From Arthrobotrys musiformis (Eukaryota > Ascomycota > Orbiliomycetes > Orbiliales > Orbiliaceae): 64,000 nucleotides of DNA. The stretch's first letter is position 1. The number at the start of each line of letters is the position of its first letter. The stretch is taken from NCBI GenBank assembly GCA_036971715.1, contig JAVHJL010000001.1, forward strand, positions 2,480,001-2,544,000, written 5' to 3'. Below the pieces are notes generated by a model that saw only the letters and a list, made by a program, of their open reading frames with translations, ran no database searches and was not told the origin of the DNA. Below are positions 22,346 through 33,262 of the stretch, one piece after another. The position numbers and the translations under genes are program-made.

Positions 22346-23626
22346 CTAAATAGACTTCTTCTTCTTCTTGTCTATCCCGTTCGCAGTAGCTCCGTTGGCA
22401 GCTTTGCCGTTCGCTTTGCCATTGGCCTTGCCGTTGGCCTGCTGGCTCTTGCCGTACTTGACGTCCTTCTTGTCGACGCTGGGGATGGAGAACAGGGACG
22501 GCCAGTACAATTCGTACTCCTCGCTCCTCCCGTCCAGGGTCGCTCGTAGGTATTGTCCCCAGACCAGCAGGATATAACTTCCAATACCGGTCAATAGATG
22601 CCACCAAGCGTGGAGCTCTATTAAAAAATTCTCTCTGTCAGCGGGAGCAATTTCGATTATTGTCGGGGTATGTATAGAAATAAATATATCTTACCGGATA
22701 TGAACCCCCACGGCATGCCGACTTCCCTCCTCCACCCCCTCAACTGCTGGCAGTAGATATTATCCAAATTCCACACCCCGAACCCGGTCAAAAACACACA
22801 AATCCCCCAGATCACCATCTTCCACATCAGATTCGTGGCCGCGGGGTCCTTCCCCCGTGTATTGGTCTCCATCATATACATGCTATGTGATAATAGCGTG
22901 ATCATGATGAGCGCGAAGGCGTTCTGGTGGAACAGCGGGTTCTTGAGGTAGTGGTATACTAGCGTGATAGTAAGGCCCATACCCACGCAGCCGAGGAGCA
23001 CGAGAAACTGTTTCACCGGCGACCGGCCGTGGGAGAAAGTCGCAAAGCACATCGTGAGGGCGGTATAGATCATGGCGCACTCGTCTACCAGCTGCATCGA
23101 GTCTGTATTTCGTAGAGCCGCATTTGTTCAGCATATTCCCGTCCATATATAATATACGCCGCATTATTCAATAAATGCGTCTTGTGGCATGCATTAGAGG
23201 GTGTGAGGTATTACATTTCAATGTCCCATGGAACAATATAGACCCGATGCCGATGATGCCGTAGCTCATGAAGCATATGGCAAATATCCTGGGGTGGTCG
23301 TGTTTGAAGACGTGGGCGGCACCTTTGTAGGCGAGCCAGATGTACAGGCTGTTGGTTATGACGTTCATAACCTCAGCGACGTCTATAAAAAGCCACATTA
23401 GAATATGCATCGCAGCTTTGACTGGGCAGATTTATAAACATACACCCGGTGAGGTAGAAATCCTCCTCGCAGAAGCTATTCACATGTCAAAAATTGTCAG
23501 TTTTCGAAGCTTCGAATTCGACTTTGGGTACTTTATATGCGCAGAGACTCACTTTATGGTCGAAGTCGCGGGCTCCCACATCGACTGGACCTTCGGGCCG
23601 TACGGAAAAGACGGTAGCCAAGACAT
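22346..23626 (-). CDS. Alkaline ceramidase (YPC1/YDC1 type)
   Basis: A membrane hydrolase that splits ceramide into a sphingoid base and a fatty acid in the ER/Golgi. Five exons: 23553-23626, 23444-23475, 23215-23382, 22695-23102 and 22617-22346, giving 317 residues. It begins MSWLPSFPYGPKVQSMWEP, then TINFCEEDFYLTGYVAEVMN, the CEE signature of the family split over three exons. SILFHGTLKYSMQLVDE and ELHAWWHLLTGIG carry the conserved Ser, Asp and His residues expected to bind the catalytic zinc. About seven hydrophobic segments are visible. The C-terminus has repeated NGKA units and ends KKSI, which fits a KKXX ER-retrieval signal. The 32-nt second exon is placed by phase and by restoring the family motif. 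It could equally be called YDC1 or YPC1. Confidence 0.93.
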
Positions 23627-25279
23627 ATTGACAGACTCTAATATCGCTCCGGGCCGAATCCAAACGTCGATATGAAAGATGAAGATGAAGTTGAAGTCGA
23701 AGAGGTCCCCCAACCGGTGATCGATCGATCGATTTGGTATTTGTATTGGAACCCGTGGGAGCTTAAAAATAGGGCAGCTGATCGAGGCGAAACGGACTCG
23801 AAACTCGACTCGACAAAATAACTGTCAACTTCCAGTCCACTAGCTTTTTCACGTGTCGAACATACAACTTAACTTGCCTGCCCCCAATTAAATGCGCCCC
23901 GTCCGCGGAAGGGAAGTACCGAACTTCACCAAGGGCAGAAAACCCAAATTAAGAAAGAAAGAAAAAGGCCCCGCGAGGGAGGTATCGATATCTAGCCACC
24001 GTTTCACCGGGATCGGAGTCTAGTTCGAATTGGTGATGGTGATGGCGCTGGTGATGAATCGATGTCGAAGTTCCTGAAACCTGCGGTTCACAAATATTCA
24101 CAGCCCTACGTAACCAATCCGCCCGCGGAAACACCGGATGCCCGATATGAATAAATCATCCATGGTGGCGACAAGCTGCTACGTAGAATTCAGGAATCTA
24201 GCAAACCTGGCCCTGGCTTCTGGACGTATGTAAGGTCATCCACTCCGTTGAGCTGTTGCAGGAAAAAAACTAAACTAGCCGCTGCTTTCTGGCGGGAAAA
24301 TCAGGAATTTCGTATTTCCGACTGGCTGGTTGCCTTCGTTGGTTAGTGCCAGCCTGGAGCATTAGTGCCAGGTCCTGGCCCTGGCCGGCGGCCTAATGCG
24401 GCCTGGGAAGCTAAGCTTTCTTCCCCCCACGTTGCATATATTAACCACGACCTCCAAGGCGGTATTAGGTCTCGGCCGCTAGCTAACCGTGGCCACGGCG
24501 CGGTCATAGTATAAAAGGGCTGGTGTGCGAGACTAAATTTAACTTGGTCTTGTCAGTATGGATATATTGGACTCCACGGTCAATATATTATAACAAGACT
24601 GCTCCGGCCATGTTGCTCTCCGACAACCTTTTTTGTTTGACCTCCCATAGGAGAAATCTTCGAAAAGGCGACGAAACATGGACAAAGACAAGAATATCGT
24701 AACCTTCCGCTTGTCTCGAATCCAGACCCTGAGACCTTCGGCGTAATCTCACGAAAAACGAGCACTCAGCATCCCAGATATAATTCTCGGATACCTAAGC
24801 TATGCTGCACACAAACATGCGAGTACACGGCCTAGAAAATCGGCAGGATCCACCATCGTTTCGATTTACTATCTAGTTAAGCAGTAGAGCTCGCCTTGCG
24901 AACCAATGGATGTCGACATGCTGACATCTGTCGAAGTGGATTCTGTATCTGCACTCGTGAGGCTGAAACAGAACGTTGTAGGTGGGTACTGTGCACGGTA
25001 CCGACGAGACTAACCTAGCCAACCGTTCGAGAGGTCGGTGCCGTGTACTCAGCCGGATAGCATCCGTTCTTGGCAACCATGCATGCCAGGATACCTACCT
25101 GGATACAAGCAGATAACGGTTATACCCCAAGGTGGTGCGGTTTGGGCTGTATATAAAGTCAGGTATGGTTGTCGACTGAATCGAATACAACCGCCATAAG
25201 AACCCTTCGCCTCGGTTCTCTGGCTGCGCACCACCCGCCCCCGGGCCTAGTCTAGGGGTCGCTCTTCGGATTCGCAAGA
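23627..25279. other. Gene-free region at the border of the accessory block
   Basis: About 1.65 kb without a credible gene. The first 300 bp should be the ceramidase promoter. A TATAAAAG word lies at about 24510 with no clear gene behind it, only a 12-codon frame. The final part contains a TATA box for the ankyrin gene. Confidence 0.55.
25150..25157 (+). promoter_or_regulatory. TATA box candidate (TATATAAA)
   Basis: TATATAAA lies 130 bp before the ATG at 25280 and 175 bp before the ATG at 25325, a plausible core promoter for the membrane/ankyrin gene. Evidence is position and sequence only. Confidence 0.4.
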
Positions 25280-28200
25280 ATGATGTTTATCTTGGTATTC
25301 GCGCTTGGGGCTCTTCCATTTAGCATGGCTATTGAATGGGAAGATTTTGCCAATAATCTTGCAACAGATCTGGTATGCTCTGCTAACAAAAGATGCACAT
25401 TATTCCCCGCTGCTTTGCTAATGTATAATTCCCAAGGCTCCTCTTATCACGCTTTTCGGCGAACAAGTCACAAAACAATTCATGAGCGAATCTCTAAGCA
25501 TATGGGACAACATTATCTTCGCGATGGCCCCGTTGGGAATCCTGACAGCTCTCGTCTCCGTAATCCGAGTTTGTGGCAATTCTTCTTTACGAGCTTTTAT
25601 TGGAAGGGCACAAGAAAGCCCAGGGATAGCTGAAGCAGAGCTTCTCTCTTGCGTTTCGGAAACCACCTCAGAACTATGGCACGGTGGTGGGATCGCGCGT
25701 GTTTTCGGTACACCGCAGATTCTTGAAGTGGTGAGGGTTGAGGAAAGAGGCTTGCCTTGGCATCGGGATCAAGTCCTGGACCCGGGACCACCCTCGGACT
25801 TGGAAGACATAACGGACTCTGACTCGGACGCAGAATTTATAAACACGAGTTATTCAGCAGGTATATACAGTTTGAAGGAATGTGTAGAGTCTCGGCGGGG
25901 CACTTGGGAATTAAAGAAGGGGGAGTTGTCTGACAGGGAGTGGAGGCTGCATCATTCTCCCAATATGTCTTTAAACTTTGGTATCAAAAGGTTATCTTCG
26001 ACGTATACATACGCTGCTACTGTCTTGGGCGTAGCTTTACAGACCGGTGAGCACAAGACATTTCGGTAGCAAAGCAAGGCTCTACTGTATAGTTCTAACC
26101 ACCATTACTATGTGTCCAGGTGTTTTAGTATTCGCCGGTCTTACGGTTTACAAGTATCCCACCGAATTTCTTGTAGGCTCCGATGGGAAGCTGGTGGAAA
26201 AATACGCATTCCCACTTACCCTTATTGGGACGATACTACTTTGCCTCGGAATGTTCCTTTGCGCTTTCATAATCGAGCGAAGTACCGATGAGTTTCATTT
26301 GAAGAGGAAGCAGAAGGGAATCCAAAGCAAAATCTATTGGGTACAATCCGGAGGCCAAAAGATCGGAGACCAAGTCTTCGAATCATTTGTTCAAGTCAGC
26401 GACGAACCCGATTACATAATATCATTAAAGTCTGATCACATGGCCCTATTCTCTGGTAGAATTTTATGGGCGGCGGTAGTTACGACAATGCTTGGATTCG
26501 TCGTACAATTCGTGGGGTTGAGAGCAATACACTCCTCCGTTATCATGGCCCAGCTGGGCGCCACCCTCGTTATGGCGGTCATCCGCGCTGGCCTCCGGGC
26601 TAAACGGAAGGGGGCTACTAATAACCTTATACCTGAGGATCAACTGGGTGAAATCCGGGGCCACGAATTGGACTTTCTCGCTATGAGGTTTGAAAAGGTA
26701 GACTCGGTATGGGTTGGTGGGGAGCACGGAGGCGGTTTGGAACCTGAACTGCCAACCTACGAATTTGCGGGTTGTAACGGATTCAACGCGTTGAAATCGA
26801 GAGCACGCCTTGGTCGTATGACCGATAGACGGGGTGGCCTCCCTTGGAAGGGTGTTCAGGGTCGAGAAACGGCCTCCCAGTTGCAGAGAACTATCGAAGG
26901 TGTCATGGAGTTCTTCTCTGCGAGATTGGCAAGTGCAAGTGGCGTGCGCTGCGGATCGACGCAGATGTACTACTGGCCTATAAGTCTACACACCTCTAGC
27001 TCAGATAATTCGTCACACGGTAGCGCAGACAAAGCCCACGAGGCTTACTTTTTCGAAATTAAATATGACGGCTTGGTTTGGAAAATCGATCGCTCAGAAA
27101 TCGAGGCTCTTGTTGCGATGTGGACGTGGTCAATTCTACAAACCGATAATCCTATTCCGGGTCTGACAGCTGTGACACACAATCGCCTGATTTCAAGAGA
27201 TACGGAACTGGGCGACGCTCTCCATTTTATCTGGATTCAGAGAAAACTACCATCAAGGAAGTGTTTCGTTGATAGTATACATGGTCCAGGCATTCTGTAC
27301 ACAGGGCGTGCCGAACGCCAGTTTCGGCGCCTGGGTTCTGTTTACGATGTGCATTTTGGTTGCCACGAGCCTTATAGCGGGCTCTGGTTTACGAGATCTA
27401 GACAAAGTGCTCCTAAATCATCATCCAGCAGTGGCAGTGCTTTACCAACTCGATTTTATGATAGCGACAATGGAGCAACCACTCCACCGGTCCTTGATAG
27501 CGACAATGGAACATCTGCTCCATCCACTTTTGATAACGACAATGTCCTACCTGCTTCAATCGCATCTGCCCCTGGGGATGGTAGCAGGGCTAAAAGAACA
27601 TCTGTTTTGTCTGTTGCTACCGAAAATTCTATTCAAATAATGTGTGCACAAGATATTTTCATCACGTTTTTAGGAGCGCTTATCCAAAATATCGAACGTA
27701 TCGGTGGGGAAACAACCCTTCGCGCTTCATCTGACAACCAACCAAGCTTCTTACTACAGAATAGCGAAATAGAAGAAATTGCCGACCGGTTCGAGAGTAG
27801 AGGACTGGGGTCGAGGGGGGACGCCTATATGTGCATTATCCCGTGTTTGGCACGGGAAGGAAAAATGCCTGGGGTGCCCAGCAGTGTTTTAAATACAGCT
27901 CTGGGCTGGATCAAAAATTACGGCAAAGAAAGATTAATAGCATTCGAAGTCACTGCATTTTTAGAATGGGTCTGCTTCGGCTCAGACACTGATGAAGATA
28001 TCAAGCCGTATGCTGAATTAGCTGACGTTTACCACGGATCTATGCTCTTGCACTACGACGAACTCTCCACGCTCCCCATGCAACAAAGTTCCGACAGCGA
28101 TGATAGTAGTAGCTATACCTTGCGGCTGTCCAACAAGGATACTTTCGTTCTCTACAACGGAGGGGTCTCTGGGGTTTGCAGGATGCTAAAGAACGCCACT

Positions 28201-29745
28201 CCGGGCTCACCACTCTCAATTATTGCTCAACAATATGGTTGGATCGGGTTACGGATAGCTGCTGAAGGAAATGATGAGAGAAATGTTTCCAAACTCAAAG
28301 ATCACGGTGCCAGAGAAGACATGGTACCTAATTATACCAACGGCAGACAGTTATGGGAGTGGGCAGAGGAGAACAATACGACGGTGATGAGGTATCTTTT
28401 GGCCAATAGGAAGCTGAGGGGAAACGACAAAGGCCCCGACGGCCGAACTTCGCTCTCCTGGGCTGCATTCCACGGAAATATCGATGCAGTAAAACTTCTT
28501 CTTGAGAAAAACGCGGACAGGAACATCTGCGACCAAAATGGATATGTACCTCTGCTACTAGCTGCCGAACAAGGTCACCACCGAATTGTCGAAATATTAC
28601 TTAATGGAGATACAGCCTCACTCAATCTCCGTTTACCAAACGGTATGACGGCTCTAATGTTGGCGGCGAACCGCGGCGACGAAAAAACCGTGGAACGCCT
28701 CCTTCAAGAACCGAATATCGAGGTCAACGCTCGAAGCAGCGCTAGTAATCAACACCGTAACGCTTTCGATTTTGCTTTTGCCGGGGGGCATCTAAAGGTC
28801 GGCGAACTGCTACTGGAGAAGAAAACCCATCTTTCATACATGCCTGAGGAAATTCTTAGATGGGGGAACGAAAACAAAAACCAAAAAATAGTTGATTTAA
28901 TAATCGTCAGGGGCTTAGACTATTCGAATACATTGTGGGATGCTGTAGAGGAGGGTCATTTTATGATCGTGGAGTCGTTGATCAGACAGAAGAAAGAGGA
29001 TTCTAAGTCAGTCGAGGTGCACCGTAGCACTGGCTCGCTCCTTTCACTGGCAGCGGATCGACGGGACATAGCAGAACTACTAGTAAAGGAGGAGATATAC
29101 TCTACTGAAGACCTTGAAAGCGCGGCATGGAATGGACATCTGGAGCTCGTTAACCTACTCATAGACAACGGAGTGGGGTTTACCATAGACAAACAACTAA
29201 ACAGGCTTTACATTGATGGGGCTCTCTCGTCGGCAGTGGAAGCTGGAAACACAGAAATAGTGAAGCTAATAATAGAAAAGACGGGACGTATTCATGACAA
29301 CTTACTTGAGATAGCACGCGAGAAGGAGATGGTGGAATTGTTGCTGGACAAAGGTGCCGACCTCAAAGCACAAGGTTTAGGGGTAGCTCGAAAGGCGGCA
29401 CAAGAAGGAAACGTGGCGGTAATGGAGACATTGATAAATAGGGGATTAGACTTACTAAGCTGCGGAATCGCCCTTGAGGTGGCAGGGTGGTTCGGGAAAA
29501 CGGAGGTAGTGAAACTATTAGTTGAAAAGGGGCTTGATATCAAGACATCCGGAGAAAGAGCTTTGAATGATTCGGTAGATTTGGGACAAGAGGAAGTCGT
29601 GGAAGTATTACTAGCAAAAGGAGTAGGTTCCGACGATGCCGTTCAGCAGGCTGGATATAGAGAGAGAGCGCGACAGGCTCGAGAAAATCGGGCTGGATCC
29701 CCGGACCGAGACATGGCAAGAACAAATGAGTTGCTCGGCCGGTGA
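25280..29745 (+). CDS. Large multi-pass membrane protein with C-terminal ankyrin repeats
   Basis: Belongs to a fungal family of large proteins with a membrane N-terminus and ankyrin tail; its function is not known to me. Three exons: start to 25372, 25437-26046 and 26120-29745. From ATG 25325 it has 1427 residues. The in-frame ATG at 25280 adds a hydrophobic 15-residue extension (MMFILVFALGALPFS), so the true start is open. Exon joins restore NLATDLAPLITLFGEQV and LQTGVLVFAGL. Helices lie near residues 40-60, 210-235, 248-270 and in a pair around 360-400; SSLRAFIGRAQE follows the first. The middle is unassigned. From about residue 990 come at least ten ankyrin units, e.g. DGRTSLSWAAFHGNIDAVKL, diverging towards the C-terminus. 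It would suit a membrane-anchored scaffold or sensor. The 3.6 kb exon is unusually long for this window. Confidence 0.85.
27460..27544 (+). repeat. 36-bp tandem repeat inside the ankyrin gene
   Basis: GATAGCGACAATGGA at 27460 and 27496 and GATAACGACAATG at 27532 give an exact 36 bp period, three units of about 12 residues (DSDNG followed by a Thr/Ser/Pro-rich spacer). It lies between the membrane half and the ankyrin half and looks like a length-variable linker. Confidence 0.85.
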
Positions 29746-30316
29746 TGGAGCTTAGGGGCCCGCTTATGAATCGAGTTAGTGGAGCCTGGCCAGTGATCCG
29801 TGAGGGGTCTGGAGGTAATATTATAATATGTACTAGATTATGACTTTAGTAATGTATTCTAATATACGTCTTCTATGGTCTCGTACCCAGGTCTTCTACT
29901 ACATTAATGTTGCCTTCAGATTAAATAATTTGAATATTTTAACCGTGAGATTAATATTACACCCAGATGCTTACGAGACCACTAGATGCCGATATACAGT
30001 TGCTAAGACTCGCGTTGTAAATGTGGTATTTTTATTTCGAGCCTGTGGCTATGTCGGCAAGACTTGTGGCACAGTGGGACAAGATCGTGGATTACATAAG
30101 TCACCTAGGTGCAACATTTACAACACACTGCATCCGAGCATTTGACACTGCAATTTCCAAGTCGACTAGTCGCCTCTAAAGAATTTTTTTTTTTTTTTTT
30201 TAACAAACTGTGATAACATGAATTCCCTGCTCTATCTTTGTGTGAGCTTCTTCGATTTGGATTTATAACACTTGGTTAAATTGAGACACAGCAGGAGCTT
30301 AGGCCGTTCGCTGCCG
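29746..30316. other. Intergenic region between convergent accessory genes
   Basis: Holds the 3' ends of the ankyrin gene (+) and the PTH11-like gene (-). It contains a TGGTCTCGTACCCAGG word at 29876 and a T18 run at 30184-30201. No gene seen. Confidence 0.6.
29876..29893 (+). repeat. Dispersed motif copy (TGGTCTCGTACCCAGGTC)
   Basis: Lies 131 bp after the stop codon of the ankyrin gene. It is closest to the minus-strand copy at 32800-32817. Confidence 0.55.
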
Positions 30317-32004
30317 CTACACCGCTTCCGGGACCACTTTCCTCCGTGGGAGATATCGATATGTCGTTGTAGGTGCAGTGATCGTAGGCGGGTCCGACTT
30401 TTCTGAGGGCGAGCGGATGATGTCCAAAATCCTAGAGCGATAGTGCATGATTAAAGCTCGAACCGATGGTACCGAAGCAAATATTAGGGCAAGATTGAGC
30501 TCCACACTACCCGGGGGAAAAAATTAGCTATTTGGACCATTTGTGATTCTCCTTACTTTGCGTTTTGGATTCGTGGAGATTGTTACATTGTCCACGCATT
30601 AATAAGGATACCATTATTGCCCTTTGAGTCGTAGGCGTAGGACTCCCTGATGGCCTGAAGCCGGAAGGCGGTTGCGATCAAACCTCTAGAATCAAAGTCT
30701 TGTTTTAGCAATTGTGCTCTAAACCGATCATATAGGCATTTAAAAGGGGAATCAAAAGGTGATACGAATACTTACACAACACCCACTGAGAAAGAACACA
30801 TAGCCGAAGCTCTTTCCCGTGGGCGCAACATTAACTGCATCACTAACGGCATCGGCAATACCCAAATGATAATATCCGCGATTATAAAGATACAGGTAAT
30901 GGCAGTCTGTGCTTTGAGTTGATTCACTCTGGTGGAATCGAACGGGTGGTTCCAGTAGTCGGTATGTGGGTATGCTTTAGCATAAAGGAAGACAGATGCC
31001 ACTGTAGTCCCGCCTACCAGAAATACGGTAGCATAGACGGCCCTTTTTAAATAATCCATTGTCGTTATGCGGTAATAGAAAAGAAGGTACGAAAATTTAA
31101 TCATCATCGCCGTCCATGGGTACATGATTACAAGAGCCAAATACACCTTTGCATTGAATAGTGGTGATAATCAGCCTGCGCCTTATTTTAGGAGTCGCCA
31201 TTTTTAAAGATGTCTTTCGCGTACATACCGCAGAGCTGTGTTTTATTGAAGCGAATGTTCTGTCGTAGAAAGCTGCATAGTGGCCGCCTGACGCAATTAC
31301 GTAAGTTAGTCACATTTCAGATTTCCCTCTATCGATCAGTAGTGCTGCGGGTTCTATCTCCTTACTGATGTTTGAGTGGTAGACTGCTAGCGCCCCCCAT
31401 GCAGTAGTCATCAACTGTTAACAGTGTTAATATGCATAAGCGGGTTGAATTACTTTGTGGAGCGCATGCATTCCGAATACTTATTTCAACATAAACTACA
31501 GTTCGAACATTCAAGGGGCCGTTACGCTAGACGACTTACAAATCCGACGAGTGCCAACCAATCAAACGGGCTAGTACCACCAGCTACTTTATGCCTCGAA
31601 AGAAACCGTACCGCCATGACGAAGGCTGTAAAAGCCGTGATCGGAATATACAATGGTACGATCAAGCCTGGGTTTGGAGGATGAGGCAGGTGAGGCTTGA
31701 TATCGTGCGCAATTGTTGTTATCGTATTAGCCATGTCCTCTATGCCTGCGAATATCGTGGATATGAGACGAGAAGCCTCTATTGGCTCCATCCCAAAATT
31801 TTCGACTAGTCCTTCTACCGTGATGTTGCTATTTACTGAGGTTATGTAATTGGCATACTTTTCAATGACATCTATGATAAGAATGTTTTCAAAATATGGT
31901 GAGAGCCCGCCAAGCCAGTAAGAATAATCCAGTATAACATAGAGAACCTCAGGGGATATCCCATTGCTATAGTCTATAGTCGAGGCGCTATTGCTAGAGA
32001 GCAT
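30317..32004 (-). CDS. PTH11-like rhodopsin-domain membrane protein
   Basis: A fungal seven-helix protein of the PTH11/rhodopsin-domain type, a family that includes surface-sensing receptors. Six exons: 31540-32004, 31366-31414, 31229-31287, 30776-31146, 30587-30685 and 30317-30506, giving 410 residues. All joins are in phase. Residues 1-105 form an N-terminal region before the first helix, with NIT near residue 67. Then come GLIVPLYIPITAFTAFVMAV with the basic FLSRHK, and the helix WLALVGFLMTTAWGALAVY. Family features are LVIMYPWTAMMIKFSYLLFY with YYRI, the CIFIIADIIIWVLPMPLV helix followed by basic LRPRERA, and WTIVELNLALIFASVPSVR near the C-terminus. The tail is short (about 40 residues) and lacks a long cytoplasmic domain. 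There is no CFEM cysteine pattern at the N-terminus. Confidence 0.85.
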
Positions 32005-33262
32005 TATCAATACTATATTAGTTGGTATTATTTCCAACTATGCAATGCGTTAGTTTGTAGGTTGCAATGCAATGTTGCTCCGTTCTCAGTTCCGAACTCT
32101 GCTCTGTAGCTTTGAAAAGCCAAGAAGATTGAAAGAGAAAGTTCGAGGGAAATAGCTGAAGGTACATATACGTATAACGGAAAAGAATAACTAAAACAGC
32201 AGCTTGGGTCGGTTATAAAGTTAGTCTAGACTAGCATATGCAATAAGTATATAAAAGACGAGAGGGGTTCTCGTAATTAAGCTGGAAGGATTAGGCTGAT
32301 CGAAACGCTTACCGTGGATATCGATAAGGAAATTTGATTCGATTGACGATGCTCAAATTTGATCGAACGTTGCGCGAACTATGGCACCCTGCTTTGATAC
32401 ATCAACATGCAACACCACGTATATAATCTGACTAAAAGACTTGATACTATAGATTCGTGGTCTCAGTTTAAATTTTACCAACTTAAGTTTGATTTTGGTG
32501 TGTTGAATTGATAGCTTCATGAATTCAGCCAATGAAGGGGCTCTCTCGTGACGTGTCAATCGAATCCTCGTCGGAGCGATGTCTGATGCCCGAATAATTG
32601 CGGGGCATTTAGCTTAGCCGGTCTCAATGCAACTGCCCAAACAGTAGAGCTCAGCTGCATATGTGTAGACCTAATACCTATTTTATAGCCCTGAAACGCT
32701 CCAGCTGCACATGCACGCTCGCTTCGGAGCGAAAGACAACTAGTAACTAAGTACTTACTTATCTACGGCAGGATATATATGCAGGATCTAGTCCTCCCAG
32801 GTCTGGGTACGAGACAAGATCTAGTAGTAAATGATAAATTTACATAAATACAGGGTAAGCATTTTGTTTACATTATAAGTTTAAGCACCAATTCCACATG
32901 TCAGGGCTGATATATATATATACCTAGCCAGCTTTGCATCACACTATCAAATCAGTAGAGGCTTTGGCGCGGCCCAGTTAGCACGTGCACGGATATGCAA
33001 CCCCACAATGCCCGATGCCTCTACGTAGCTACAATTCAATTCGATTTATAAGGATTTAAACTTTTTAACTAGGTATGATAATACTCAGGTACTCTCTAGT
33101 TAGTGGTCATCCACGAATTGACAGATATCGGCGTAGATATACAGGGAAACTAAGGAAGCCGGTGGTTGATATAAAATTTATTTTTTTACAGGGTAGCCAG
33201 TCGCTTTGCCCTCTAAATTATAAGTTTCCATACCCAAATAGCCCAAATAGCACCCGGGTCCA
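32005..33262. other. Divergent intergenic region, PTH11-like and CorA-like genes
   Basis: 1.26 kb between two genes reading outward. AT-rich, with TATATAAAAG at about 32248 and a copy of the dispersed TTGTCTCG word in minus orientation at 32800-32817. I see no gene. Confidence 0.6.
32800..32817 (-). repeat. Dispersed motif copy, minus orientation
   Basis: On the minus strand it reads TTGTCTCGTACCCAGACC. It lies in the divergent region between the PTH11-like and CorA-like genes. Confidence 0.6.
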
